This document shows, one piece after another, positions 1 through 9,343 of a DNA stretch of 40,952 nucleotides (within the stretch, counting starts at the first letter, position 1; every line of letters starts with the position of its first letter). The stretch spans positions 1 to 40,952 of the forward strand of contig DSDT01000198.1 of the NCBI GenBank assembly GCA_011048615.1. The letters are read 5' to 3'. The translations under genes and the position numbers were made by a program. The notes beneath the pieces are model-generated. The model worked only from the letters and a program-made list of their open reading frames with translations. It searched no databases and was not told where the DNA came from. This stretch comes from Chloroflexota bacterium. GTDB lineage: Bacteria; Chloroflexota; Anaerolineae; B4-G1.

Positions 1-41
1 AGGGGAGCACCTTTGCCTTTACGATCCCCGTTGTATCATAG
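1..41 (+). CDS. C-terminal end of a probable sensor histidine kinase (partial, runs off left edge)
   Basis: Frame starting at nt 3 reads GSTFAFTIPVVS-stop, the typical C-terminus of a HATPase_c domain (G-x-GSTF-x-F-x-hP). Only 12 residues are visible. Confidence 0.55.
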   Translation, partial: GSTFAFTIPVVS

Positions 42-59
42 CGCCGAGTTGCCTCGCGG

Positions 60-731
60 CTAGGGTTCCTGAAATCGGGCTTCCAGGCGCTCCAGTAATT
101 CGGCTGCTTCGACCAGTTTATCCAACGGATTCTCGTCGCTCGTAAAATAGCGGTAATCGCAGGGCATCACGTCGAGGGAATCAACCAGATGTTGGTGATG
201 GTCCTTGACCGCTTGCTCGCTGACACCGTAAAACTCGGCGATGTCACGCCGTTTCACGGGGCGCAGATTGACCTTGCGGACGGTATAGTCAATGGCCGCC
301 GCCCAGGCCGCTGGCTGCTGCACGATCAGCGGCTCACTGCCCAGAGCGATGCGGTACTCGACCCAGAGGTGAATCGCGGCCCCGATCTCTTCGATAGGTA
401 TCCCCGCCTCTGCCATTTTGTTGGTGAGGAGTGTCTCGACCTCGTCCATACCGGCCCCAAAGAGGGATTGAAACCGGTTCGTCAGGGGGGAATCCGGTTT
501 CAAACGGATAAAGTCGGCCAGAGCCCGCAGGGCTTGGTCAAAGTCACCGCTGCGGGACAGGGCTTGCGCGAGGTGGAGGTGATAAGCCGGTTCGTTGGGG
601 ACCAGGGTAGCGGCTGCCCCAAAGCACTCGATCGCCCGAGTGATCTCCCATTCCTGATAGGCCGCGATTCCTTCCTCTCGATGACTCTCTGCCTTACGGC
701 GGTCCTCTGTGTTGACCCGTTTTGTGGTCAT
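60..731 (-). CDS. TPR-repeat protein with a C-terminal HTH-like domain
   Basis: ORF 60..812; likely start is the internal Met (MTTKRVNTEDRRK). TPR-like helices (AIECFGAAATLVPNEPAYHLHLAQALSRSGDFDQALRAL), then an HTH-like segment (VKRRDIAEFYGVSEQAVKDHHQHLVDSL). Confidence 0.7.
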   Translation of the reverse strand: MTTKRVNTEDRRKAESHREEGIAAYQEWEITRAIECFGAAATLVPNEPAYHLHLAQALSRSGDFDQALRALADFIRLKPDSPLTNRFQSLFGAGMDEVETLLTNKMAEAGIPIEEIGAAIHLWVEYRIALGSEPLIVQQPAAWAAAIDYTVRKVNLRPVKRRDIAEFYGVSEQAVKDHHQHLVDSLDVMPCDYRYFTSDENPLDKLVEAAELLERLEARFQEP

Positions 732-833
732 GATATGCACTCCTTGGTTGTGAAAATGAGGTCGCCTGCCGGTGGGTAAAACAGTGCAGAGCCCGCCCCA
801 GAGTCCGCTCAACCGATAGCTTGAAGCGGTGTG

Positions 834-862
834 ATTATAGCACAGTCATTCAAGATGAGCAA
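834..862 (-). promoter_or_regulatory. Sigma-70-type promoter for the TPR gene (TTGCTC-17-TATAAT)
   Basis: Minus strand: -35 TTGCTC (857-862), 17 nt spacer, -10 TATAAT (834-839). Confidence 0.6.
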
Positions 863-884
863 CGCGCCGACGGGAAGCGCCAAG

Positions 885-913
885 TTGAGTAAAACAGTCG
901 CCCGTGTTATAAT
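885..913 (+). promoter_or_regulatory. Sigma-70-type promoter for the lipoprotein gene pair (TTGAGT-17-TATAAT)
   Basis: -35 TTGAGT 885-890, 17 nt spacer, -10 TATAAT 908-913; the CDS starts at 959. Confidence 0.6.
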
Positions 914-958
914 CTCGCCAGTTCAGCCCGCCGCTCACCGGCATGCCAGTAGGAGGCA

Positions 959-1612
959 ATGATGATACGATGGCGCCGTCATTTGAAAAGCTGCTTGATC
1001 GTTATACTGTTGTCTTTGGTGATGTCTGGCTGCGCAGGCATTGATGGCGGTCAAGGAGTGCTTCTCCAGGAGGGCTTTGACGATCCAGGGAGTGGATGGG
1101 GTATCGAGCGACAGCCCGAGTTCGAGCGGGGCTACAGCGGTGGGGCGTACTTTATCCAACTCTACGTGCCGAACTGGTTTGTCTGGACCACTCCTGATCG
1201 CAGCTTTGGCGATGTCATCGTCGAAGTGGACGTTCAACCGACATCCGATTCTCCGTCAGGACATTTTGGGCTGCTCTGTCGCCACACCGATTGGGACAAT
1301 TTCTACTACTTTGCTATCAGCGCCGACGGGTACTATGGCATCTTTCGGCGGGTGGGCGGCGGTAGCCTCGAACTCGTCACCGGCGATGGACGGGGGATGT
1401 CTTTTTCCCCTGCCATCAAGACCGGGGGGGAGGTCAACAGTGTGATGGCGGTCTGTCGAGGAGATCAGCTGACCTTCTATGCCAACGGCGAACTGCTCGA
1501 GTCGGTCATCGACGATGCGCTGAGGCGGGGGGACGTGGGGCTGGGAGCGGGCAGTGATGAGGCGGGAGCCGTTCGTGTTCAGTTCGACAACCTGTTGGTA
1601 ACCAGGCCCTGA
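959..1612 (+). CDS. Lipoprotein with LamG/DUF1080-like beta-sandwich domain
   Basis: Signal peptide plus lipobox (VMSGC); GHFGLLCRHTDWDNFYYFAISADGYYGIFRR and terminal FDNLLV motif. Confidence 0.7.
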   Translation: MMIRWRRHLKSCLIVILLSLVMSGCAGIDGGQGVLLQEGFDDPGSGWGIERQPEFERGYSGGAYFIQLYVPNWFVWTTPDRSFGDVIVEVDVQPTSDSPSGHFGLLCRHTDWDNFYYFAISADGYYGIFRRVGGGSLELVTGDGRGMSFSPAIKTGGEVNSVMAVCRGDQLTFYANGELLESVIDDALRRGDVGLGAGSDEAGAVRVQFDNLLVTRP

Positions 1613-1638
1613 ACCGGCGTTGGATAGGAGGGGGAAAG

Positions 1639-2277
1639 ATGGCGGTGACAATCAGGCTGAGGACAGCTTGGGTGGGAGCGGCGCTGATGCTGCTGTTAGT
1701 CGCCTGTGGATCGGGCGGCGGAGGCGAAATGCTGCCCTGGAGCGACGATTTCTCTGATCCGACGAGCGGCTGGCGGGCCGAATCGGACGCCACAGCCGAG
1801 GTGGGCTACAGGGATGGGGTGATGCGTGTCTTGGTCGCCGTGCCCAACAGTCTGGCGTGGGCCTCTGCCGAACGCCAGTTCTCCGATTTCCATCTCACGG
1901 TCGAGGCGACCCAGGTCGCCGGTCCTGACGATAACGAGTACGGTGTGTTGGTACGCGTAAAGGATCCCAACCATTTCTATCGTTTCTCCATCAGCGGCGA
2001 TGGTTACTATCAGATCAGCGTGTATGATGACGGGGTGTGGCAAGTGTTGAGCGGTGACGATTGGCTGCCGTCCGACGCGATCAACCACGGCATGGCGACC
2101 AACCGGTTGGAGGTCATCGGTCAGGGTGTGATGATGACCTTTGTCGTCAACGGTGTCCAATTAGCCCAGGTTCAAGATGGCCGGTATGCCAAGGGGGATA
2201 TCGGCCTCTACGCCGGCTCCTTTTTTGAACCCAACGTCGAGGTTTACTTTGACAACCTGCACGTGGACGCGCCGTAG
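1639..2277 (+). CDS. Lipoprotein, paralog of the preceding gene
   Basis: Lipobox (LLVACGSGGG); shared motifs YGVLVRVKDPNHFYRFSISGDGYYQISVYDDG and YFDNLHVD. Confidence 0.7.
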   Translation: MAVTIRLRTAWVGAALMLLLVACGSGGGGEMLPWSDDFSDPTSGWRAESDATAEVGYRDGVMRVLVAVPNSLAWASAERQFSDFHLTVEATQVAGPDDNEYGVLVRVKDPNHFYRFSISGDGYYQISVYDDGVWQVLSGDDWLPSDAINHGMATNRLEVIGQGVMMTFVVNGVQLAQVQDGRYAKGDIGLYAGSFFEPNVEVYFDNLHVDAP

Positions 2278-2286
2278 GATCGGCGG

Positions 2287-3531
2287 ATGAACGTCTATCT
2301 CCACAGCCTGGGCTGCCGGTTGAATCAGAGCGAGTTGGAGGAGTGGGCGCGCCAGTTGACGGTCGCCGGCTACCACATTGTGGACGACGCTGCCCGGGCC
2401 GACGTGGGTATCGTCAACACCTGCGCTGTCACCCAGGAAGCAGAGCGCAAGTCGCGCCGCTCTGTCCGATCGTTATCCCGCGCGAATCCCGAGATCCGCA
2501 TCGCCGTCGTCGGGTGCTATGCGACCCTGGCACCACGCCGCTGCGCTGACCTGCCTGGCGTGGATTGGGTCATCCCCAACGATGAAAAGGAACGCACGAT
2601 GGACGTGGTGGCGCCGCCTCTCCACCTTGCCAGTGCAGGCCCAGATCTGCTCCCCTGGCGCACCCGCGCTTTCGTCAAGGTGCAGGATGGCTGCGACAAT
2701 CACTGTACGTATTGCATCGTGCGCTTGCTGCGGGGTCCATCCCGCAGTCGGCCGGTGAGCGATATAGTGGCCCAGGTCCAGGCCCGGGTCGAGGAGGGCT
2801 GCCAGGAGGTCGTGCTGACCGGCGTCAACCTTGGGGCCTACGGGCGGGAGTGGGGCGAGGAGCGGGGGTTGTACCGGCTGGTGAACGTGCTGCTGGCCCA
2901 GACCGATCTGCCGCGTCTGCGGCTCTCGTCCCTGGAGCCTTGGGATCTGGACGTGTCGTTTTTTGCGTTATGGGAGAATCCCCGTTTGTGTCGGCAGCTG
3001 CACATCCCCCTTCAGGCTGGCTGTGACGAGACGCTGCGCCGCATGGGCCGCCAGGTCACGACCGCCGAGTTCGCGTCTCTGGTGGCAGCAGCCCGCGCCG
3101 GTGTGCCGGATCTGGCCGTGACCACTGACCTGATCGTGGGGTTCCCAGGCGAGGATGAAGCGGCCTTTCGCGCCAGTTACGAGTACGTGGCCGAGATTGG
3201 GTTTGCGCGGCTGCACGTCTTTCCCTACTCGCCGCGACCGGGCACGCCAGCAGCCCGGCTTTCTGACCAGGTGGCGCGCGGTGTACAGGCTGAGCGGGCG
3301 CGTGCTATGCGAAGCCTGGGCGCGGACCTGGCCCGCTGCTTCCGTCGGAGATTTGTGGGCCGGGATATGGTGGTGCTGTGGGAGCAGCAGCGGGAGGGTC
3401 TATGGACCGGGTTGACCGATAACTATTTGCGCGTCGTCACGCGGGCGGAGGGGAATCTGCACAACCATCTCACTCTGACGTATTTGGTCGGCGCTCGGAA
3501 TGGGGTATTGGTGGGGGAGGTATTGTCGTGA
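2287..3531 (+). CDS. mtaB: tRNA N6-threonylcarbamoyladenosine methylthiotransferase MtaB (radical SAM)
   Basis: MiaB/MtaB family: N-terminal SLGCRLNQSE, radical SAM DGCDNHCTYCIVRLLRGPSRSR, VGFPGED. Confidence 0.92.
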   Translation: MNVYLHSLGCRLNQSELEEWARQLTVAGYHIVDDAARADVGIVNTCAVTQEAERKSRRSVRSLSRANPEIRIAVVGCYATLAPRRCADLPGVDWVIPNDEKERTMDVVAPPLHLASAGPDLLPWRTRAFVKVQDGCDNHCTYCIVRLLRGPSRSRPVSDIVAQVQARVEEGCQEVVLTGVNLGAYGREWGEERGLYRLVNVLLAQTDLPRLRLSSLEPWDLDVSFFALWENPRLCRQLHIPLQAGCDETLRRMGRQVTTAEFASLVAAARAGVPDLAVTTDLIVGFPGEDEAAFRASYEYVAEIGFARLHVFPYSPRPGTPAARLSDQVARGVQAERARAMRSLGADLARCFRRRFVGRDMVVLWEQQREGLWTGLTDNYLRVVTRAEGNLHNHLTLTYLVGARNGVLVGEVLS

Positions 3532-3875
3532 GGAAGCAAGACTGTGTCTTTTGTCGCATCGTGCGGGGCGAGGCCCCGGCGCAGATCATCTATCAGGATG
3601 AGCAAGTGACCGCCTTCCGGGACTTGAACCCTCAGTCGCCCACGCACGTGCTCATCGTGCCGAACCGTCACATCTCTGGCGTGGCCGAGGTGGACCAGGA
3701 GGACGCGGCTGTGTTGGGGCAGTTGTTTGTCGTCGCCCGCCGTGTGGCGGAGCAGGAGCACGTGGCGGATGGCTTCCGTCTGGTGGTCAACAACGGCCGG
3801 CCGGCCGGTCAGTCTGTGTTTCACCTGCACGTCCATCTGTTGGGCGGACGAGCCATGGGGTGGCCGCCCGGTTAG
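3528..3875 (+). CDS. HIT family protein (HinT-like)
   Basis: CVFCRIVRGEAPAQIIYQDE and HIT motif HLHVHLLGGR; GTG start overlaps the mtaB stop. Confidence 0.93.
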   Translation: MRKQDCVFCRIVRGEAPAQIIYQDEQVTAFRDLNPQSPTHVLIVPNRHISGVAEVDQEDAAVLGQLFVVARRVAEQEHVADGFRLVVNNGRPAGQSVFHLHVHLLGGRAMGWPPG

Positions 3876-3897
3876 CCTGGGTTTGGGATGGTAGCCG

Positions 3898-4962
3898 CTA
3901 TAGCTGACGCTCCTCGGTGGGGAGGAGGGCCAACGCTTGGGGGTCCAGGGACAGGGTGATTGGTTCGCCAGGGGCGGGCAGCGGGATGTTGGCCGGAGCG
4001 TTCAGCGTGATTGTGACGCCGCTGGCGTGACGGATCTCGATCCGGTAGTACTCTCCACGAAACGAGCGGTCTGTCACGGTGCCGTGCAGGGGATTGGGGC
4101 CGCCAGCTCCGGGTCGCCCGGCCTCTGGACGGATCAACACCTGCATCTTCCGGCTCGAATTTCTCACCCCAGTTCCCTCTGTTTCGACTTGCAGCCGGCC
4201 GATGGGGGTCTCGACCCATCCGCCCGCCACGATGTCTGCGTCGAGCAGGTTGGTCAGCCCCAGGAAGCGGGCCACCCAGGTCGAAGCCGGCTGTCGGTAG
4301 ACCTCCTCCGGCCTTCCGCGCTGTACCGTCCGACCGGCGTGCATCAGGATCACCTGGTCGGCCAGGGCGAAGGCCTCCTCTTGATCGTGGGTGACGGTGA
4401 TGGCGGTCACGCCGGCGCGGCGGAGAATGACGGGCAGTTCCTCCAGCAGCCGCTCGCGCAGCGTGCGATCCAGCGCGCCCAGCGGCTCATCCAGCATCAG
4501 CAGGCGAGGTTCCGGGGCCAGGCTGCGGGCCAGAGCGACCCGCTGGCGCTCCCCACCCGAAAGCTGATTCACGTCGCGATGCTCGAAACCGGTCAGACTG
4601 ACCCACTCTAGCACCTGGGCCACCCGTTTCGCCACGGCGTCTCGCTCCCAGTTCTGCATCCATAGCCCAAAGGCGACGTTTCCAAAAACGTCCTGGTGGG
4701 GAAACAGGGCGTATTCCTGGAACATGAGGCCAAATCCGCGCCGGTGGGGGGGGACGCGAGTCACGTCCTGGCCAAGGACCAGCACCTGACCGTGATCGGG
4801 TGTCTCCAGGCCAGCGATGAGGCGCAGTAGCGTCGTCTTGCCGCAGCCGGAGGGCCCGAGCAGACAGGCCAGGTCGCCGCTCTCGACGGCAAAGCTGACG
4901 TCTGTCAGCGTCCAGCCATCGGGATAGGATTTGTGCAGGTGGCGGACCTCTAACAGGGGCAT
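3898..4962 (-). CDS. ABC transporter ATP-binding protein (PotA/CysA/FbpC-like, TOBE domain)
   Basis: Walker A GPSGCGKTT, signature LSGGERQRVALARSL, Walker B LLMLDEP, C-terminal TOBE-like region. Start chosen at MPLLEVRHLHK to avoid overlap with greA. Confidence 0.9.
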   Translation of the reverse strand: MPLLEVRHLHKSYPDGWTLTDVSFAVESGDLACLLGPSGCGKTTLLRLIAGLETPDHGQVLVLGQDVTRVPPHRRGFGLMFQEYALFPHQDVFGNVAFGLWMQNWERDAVAKRVAQVLEWVSLTGFEHRDVNQLSGGERQRVALARSLAPEPRLLMLDEPLGALDRTLRERLLEELPVILRRAGVTAITVTHDQEEAFALADQVILMHAGRTVQRGRPEEVYRQPASTWVARFLGLTNLLDADIVAGGWVETPIGRLQVETEGTGVRNSSRKMQVLIRPEAGRPGAGGPNPLHGTVTDRSFRGEYYRIEIRHASGVTITLNAPANIPLPAPGEPITLSLDPQALALLPTEERQL

Positions 4963-4969
4963 GAGCGGT

Positions 4970-5443
4970 TCACGCGATGGCGACGATGGTGAAGGCGATT
5001 TCTCCCGCCGGTGCTGCGACAAAGACCGTGTCTCCTACCCGGTGACCCAGCAGGGCCTGGCCCAGCGGCGATTCGTAGGACACTTTGCCATCCATCGGAT
5101 TCGCCTCGGCCGGGCCAATGATGCGAAAGGTCTCGGTCTCCTCCTGGCCTTTCTCCACGACAGTGACAGTGCTGCCCAGGATTACCTCGTCGCTGGTGAC
5201 GTTCTCAGCGATGATTGATACGTGGCGCAGCATGCTCTCGAGTTGCTGAATGCGCCCTTCCAGGAATCCCTGTTCCTCCTTGGCGGCCTGATAGTCGGCA
5301 TTTTCCGAAAGATCGCCCTGCTGAATGGCCTTGTGCAGGCGTTCGGCCAGGGCTGGCCTTCTCACATTGATCAAGTGATCCAGTTCTTGACGCAGTCCCT
5401 CTAACCCCTCGGTGGTCAGATAGACGGGTTGATTGGTGTTCAC
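4970..5443 (-). CDS. greA: Transcription elongation factor GreA
   Basis: YLTTEGLEGLRQELDHLINVRRPALAERLHKAIQQGDLSENADYQAAKEEQGFLEGRI; VSYESPLGQALLGHRVGD. Confidence 0.95.
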   Translation of the reverse strand: MNTNQPVYLTTEGLEGLRQELDHLINVRRPALAERLHKAIQQGDLSENADYQAAKEEQGFLEGRIQQLESMLRHVSIIAENVTSDEVILGSTVTVVEKGQEETETFRIIGPAEANPMDGKVSYESPLGQALLGHRVGDTVFVAAPAGEIAFTIVAIA

Positions 5444-5549
5444 GTAACTTTTTACCTCCTCTGGTTTTTCACTGTACTGGCGGCTCGTTCGTATCTTTTG
5501 AATGACTCGAGGGCATGTTGCCCTATTTTTGATTCTTTGCCAGGGTATG

Positions 5550-5915
5550 CTAACGGAATCGCTCCAGTAATGGCACTCCCAGCACCAACAGTCCCACGAT
5601 GATGGAAATGATGGCCGTCAGCAAAACTGCTCCGGCCGTCACATCTTTGGCAACTTTGGCCAGGGGGTGGTAGTCGGGACTGATGATGTCTACCACGGCC
5701 TCCAGAGCTGTGTTGAGCAGTTCACTCACCAGGACGAGGCCGATGGTCACCGCCAATATGGCCCACTCGTTCGGTGACAGCTTGAGCCACATCCCGCACG
5801 CGGTCGCGGCCACAGCTATGGCGACCTGGATGCGCAGGTTACGTTGGGTGCGCAGGGCGTATCCAAGACCCGCAAAGGCGAAGCGAAAGCTGTTCACGAG
5901 GTTCGATCTGTGCAT
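5550..5915 (-). CDS. dgkA: Diacylglycerol kinase family protein
   Basis: SFRFAFAGLGYALRTQRNLRIQ and ELLNTALEAVVDIISPDYHPLAKVAKDVTAGAVLL motifs; start at MHRSNLVNSF. Confidence 0.9.
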   Translation of the reverse strand: MHRSNLVNSFRFAFAGLGYALRTQRNLRIQVAIAVAATACGMWLKLSPNEWAILAVTIGLVLVSELLNTALEAVVDIISPDYHPLAKVAKDVTAGAVLLTAIISIIVGLLVLGVPLLERFR

Positions 5916-6412
5916 TGTGACCGTGCTGGAGGATGTGCCTGGATGCCCAGTGATTGGAGAATCTCGGCCTGGACAGCCCACATACGTGCCCGCTGCTGCT
6001 CGGTGGTATCGTCGTATCCCAGCAGATGCAGTATGCCGTGGACGACGAGCAAGTGAATCTCGGCCAGAGTGTCGTGGCCGGCCTCGCTGGCTTGGACCTC
6101 GGCCCGCTGAAACGAGATGACGACGTCACCCAGGTAGCGCGGCATGCCCGGCGCACCGACGAACGGTCCCCGGGTATCGTCGGGGAACGCCAATACGTCG
6201 GTCGGGGCGTTTACTCCACGATGACGCCGGTTGAGTTCGTACAGCGCGGCATCATCAGACACGACCACGGCCAATTCGCACGGTCCGGGCACCTGTTGGT
6301 GCTCCAGGACGGCTTGGGCGGTCTGGCGCAGCGGTCGGGAGGCCAACTGATCGTCAAACTGTTGGTCAATCTGTACTTCGATGAGGTAAGATAAGGGCAG
6401 TTCCACGTTCAT
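5894..6412 (-). CDS. ybeY: Endoribonuclease YbeY (rRNA maturation factor)
   Basis: Metal-binding motif HGILHLLGYDD; LNRRHRGVNAPTDVLAFPDD. Confidence 0.93.
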   Translation of the reverse strand: MNVELPLSYLIEVQIDQQFDDQLASRPLRQTAQAVLEHQQVPGPCELAVVVSDDAALYELNRRHRGVNAPTDVLAFPDDTRGPFVGAPGMPRYLGDVVISFQRAEVQASEAGHDTLAEIHLLVVHGILHLLGYDDTTEQQRARMWAVQAEILQSLGIQAHPPARSQCTDRTS

Positions 6413-6457
6413 ATCACATTCATTTCAGACTGTCCGGGCTTTTGGTCCAGACGTTTA

Positions 6458-8584
6458 TCACGTACTGGCTTCTTTTTCTGGCGAGGGGTACTGGATGCGT
6501 GGGTGAAAGACCCCTTTCAGGGAGGAGGCAAAGGTCTCCCGTGCGAGATCAATATCGTGTAGTGTCAGGTCGCACTCGTTCAATTGGCCGTCGTTGATGC
6601 GTTGGTTGATGATGCGAGTGACAATTTCCGCCACATCCTCGGCGCTGGACGGGCGCGCAGAGCGCACGGCTGCTTCACAGCTATCGGCCAACATGACCAG
6701 GGCCGTCTCGCGGCTCTGAGGCCTTGGCCCCTGGTAGCGAAACAGGTTCGGGTCCACCGCTTCCGATTCCGTTGTCAATTGTACCGCCTTGTTGTAAAAG
6801 AAGCTGACCCAGTTCGTTCCATGGTGCTCGGCGATGAATGCTTGAACGCGGCGGGGCAGGCGATACCGTCGGGCCAGTTCTATGCCATCCCGGACATGCC
6901 CGACGATGACCTCGGTGCTGGTTTGGGGATCGAGCCGCTCGTGAGGGTTCATACCCTCGACCTGGTTTTCTGTGAAAAAGTAGGGACGTGCGATCTTGCC
7001 CACGTCGTGGTAATATGCGCCGACCCGGGTGAGGAGGGCATCGGCGCCGATGCTCTCGGCGGCCTGTTCGGCCAGGTTGGCGACCACCAGACTGTGGTGG
7101 TACGTTGCAGGAGCTTCGCGTAGCAGACGCTGCAGGAGAGGATGGTTGGGGCGGCTCAGTTCGATGAGGCGCATCGTCGTCGTGAGGTCGAACAGGGGCC
7201 CGATGATGAACAGTCCACCCAGCGCCAGACTGGCCGAGATCCCGCCGCCTGCTACGCCGCTCAATATCGGGGCCAGCAGTGCTTGGGGGCGGGTCATTCC
7301 CAGGGTCAGGCGAAAGATCAGGATGGTGGTCGCCTGTGCCAGGGCGACGTAGGCTCCAGAGCGAAACAGCGCGCTGATGCGCTCCACCCGGCCCAGGGTG
7401 AGAGCAGCCACCAATCCCCCCAGCGTGGCGTAAGCTGTCATCTCCAGGGAGTAGTCGGCGATGACGCCGATCGTGCCGCCGAGAAAGACCGCAGTGGCTA
7501 CTCCTGCGTGAGGTCCCAGAGCGGCTGAGGCCAGCAGAGCAAGCGCTGGGGCCGGGTTGAGATATCGCAGTGCCTCGCCGCCAGGCACCATCAAACCGGC
7601 TATCAGCACCGTGATTGACGTGAGCAGGACGACGAGGGCCCACTGATGTCCCTGCCAGAGGATAGAGGGCTGAAAGCGCGCCAGGTAGAGGCCCAGCAGC
7701 ACGGTGCCGGATGCGGCCAACAGGATGGCGCTGATCCAATCGCTCCACCTGATTTGGGGTTGTCGCAGCCCAAATTGATCCAGGGCCTCGATGTCGAGGG
7801 GATCGACCCGCTCGCCCTCTCGCAGGATGATCTCGTCGGCCCCAAAGGTGCGCAGCGGCGGTTGGACCTGCTCGCGGGCGTGGGAGCGGGCCGCGGCTGT
7901 CGCGTCGGGGTCGAGGAACGAGTTCGGGATCAGAAATTGTCGCGCCAGCTGGATGGTGACGGCGGTCTCCTCATTGGAGAGGTCGAGACTGACTCGCGCC
8001 GGTATGGTCTCCTGGATTTGTTCCAAAGACCCCGGCCTGATTTGTTCGCGCATCGCTTGATCTATCACGTCCAAGGTCTCAAACTTGACCCGATCCCAAT
8101 TGACGTCGGGGAGGGCCAGGAGACGGTCGAGCACGTCGATGGAGAGATCGGACAGTTCGAACACGGCCAGCATCCAGCCGCGCTTTTGGGCAGTGGAGGC
8201 GAGGGAGTCGGCCCGCACCGATCCCAAATAGTCGAGCACCTGGCGGGTTCGGTCGAGCTGTTGGCGCGCCAATGCGGGATTGGGCAGCGTATAGACCGGC
8301 TGCACAGCGGCGGCTGCCCGTTCCTGTTCTTCGGCGTATCGAATGGCGCTTTCGAACGTGATGCTGCGGGGGGCCCGGATGTCTGAAGGGGCGATTTCAC
8401 CCACTTCGAGGGCGACACGGCTGATGGGCAGCAATGAGGTGGGCAACAGCGGGCGGACCATCACGACGCTGGCTGTCCCTGCGAGGATGGTTCCCAGGAG
8501 AAACAAGCGCACCCTATCCCACCACGTGCGGCGAGGTGTGGTGCTTCTCTCATCACTCTGGCCATCGGTTGGGGGTGTGCTCAT
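6458..8584 (-). CDS. 7TM-HD domain phosphohydrolase (PgpH-like)
   Basis: N-terminal TM plus extracytoplasmic domain, multiple TMs, HD domain (APATYHHSLVVANLAEQAAESIGADALLTRVGAYYHDVGKI); sits next to ybeY/dgkA. Confidence 0.92.
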   Translation of the reverse strand: MSTPPTDGQSDERSTTPRRTWWDRVRLFLLGTILAGTASVVMVRPLLPTSLLPISRVALEVGEIAPSDIRAPRSITFESAIRYAEEQERAAAAVQPVYTLPNPALARQQLDRTRQVLDYLGSVRADSLASTAQKRGWMLAVFELSDLSIDVLDRLLALPDVNWDRVKFETLDVIDQAMREQIRPGSLEQIQETIPARVSLDLSNEETAVTIQLARQFLIPNSFLDPDATAAARSHAREQVQPPLRTFGADEIILREGERVDPLDIEALDQFGLRQPQIRWSDWISAILLAASGTVLLGLYLARFQPSILWQGHQWALVVLLTSITVLIAGLMVPGGEALRYLNPAPALALLASAALGPHAGVATAVFLGGTIGVIADYSLEMTAYATLGGLVAALTLGRVERISALFRSGAYVALAQATTILIFRLTLGMTRPQALLAPILSGVAGGGISASLALGGLFIIGPLFDLTTTMRLIELSRPNHPLLQRLLREAPATYHHSLVVANLAEQAAESIGADALLTRVGAYYHDVGKIARPYFFTENQVEGMNPHERLDPQTSTEVIVGHVRDGIELARRYRLPRRVQAFIAEHHGTNWVSFFYNKAVQLTTESEAVDPNLFRYQGPRPQSRETALVMLADSCEAAVRSARPSSAEDVAEIVTRIINQRINDGQLNECDLTLHDIDLARETFASSLKGVFHPRIQYPSPEKEAST

Positions 8585-8605
8585 GATCGAGATTCACAAT
8601 TGACA

Positions 8606-8632
8606 AGAGGGAGCACGTATCGCGCTCCCTCT
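8606..8632. terminator. 9-bp hairpin between the yqeY stop and the pgpH start (possible weak terminator)
   Basis: AGAGGGAGC (8606-8614) / GCTCCCTCT (8624-8632); only a short T-rich stretch on the minus strand. Confidence 0.45.
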
Positions 8633-8665
8633 AATGATGCGCAGCATCTAATTCCAGTGGATGGG

Positions 8666-9112
8666 CTAACTGGTCAGCAGCTCGCGCACGATTTGGTTCA
8701 CGAGCCGTCCATCTGCCCGGTCTTTTAACTCTTTCATCAACTGGCTCATCACCGGCCCCATCTGCTGCATACCGGTCGCTCCCAGCTCCTCGATGACCCG
8801 CTTCACCTCGCGTGTGATTTCTTCGCGCGAGAGCAGACGGGGGAGATATGTCTCAAGGATGACCAATTCCGCCTGGGCCTCTGCCAGCGCCTCGGACCTG
8901 TTGGCCTTTTCCAGCTCGACAATCGCGTCACGCCGCTGTCGAGCTTCTTGCTGCAGGGCGTTCACCAAGCCAGCATCATCCAGTTCGCCGCCATGGGATA
9001 CTTGGGCATTGGTGATAGCAGCCAGGGCCATGCGGATGACCGACTTGCGCCGCTCGTCGTGGGCGCGCAGGGCATCTTTCAGGTCTTGCTGCAACCGTTG
9101 CTTCAGGTTCAT
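8666..9112 (-). CDS. GatB/YqeY domain-containing protein
   Basis: LKQRLQQDLKDALRAHDERRKSVIRMALAAI; LVILETYLPRLLSREEI; MGPVMSQLMKELKDRADGRLVNQIVRELL. Confidence 0.93.
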   Translation of the reverse strand: MNLKQRLQQDLKDALRAHDERRKSVIRMALAAITNAQVSHGGELDDAGLVNALQQEARQRRDAIVELEKANRSEALAEAQAELVILETYLPRLLSREEITREVKRVIEELGATGMQQMGPVMSQLMKELKDRADGRLVNQIVRELLTS

Positions 9113-9133
9113 GGGCTGCTTGGCCGTTGAGTG

Positions 9134-9343
9134 CTAATGTTGAAAGGACTGCTGATCTTTGATCGTTTGCCGACGGCTCTTGCGCAATTTGGCGGCCTTT
9201 TTGCGCTTACGGATCACACTCGGCTTTTCAAAAAAACGGCGACGACGTACCTCCGACATCACGCGGTCACCTTGTACCTTTTTGTTGAATCGGCGCAGCA
9301 GAGAGTCGAAGGATTCGCCATTCTCAATTACAACTTTAGTCAC
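9134..9343 (-). CDS. rpsU: 30S ribosomal protein S21 (GTG start)
   Basis: MTKVVIENGESFDSLLRRFNKKVQGDRVMSEVRRRRFFEKPSVIRKRKKAAKLRK; SD-like AAAGGGGGG upstream of GTG. Confidence 0.93.
   Translation of the reverse strand: MTKVVIENGESFDSLLRRFNKKVQGDRVMSEVRRRRFFEKPSVIRKRKKAAKLRKSRRQTIKDQQSFQH

Noticed and set aside
189-779. 196-aa plus-strand ORF opposite the TPR gene
   Set aside because: Antisense shadow ORF without recognisable motifs.
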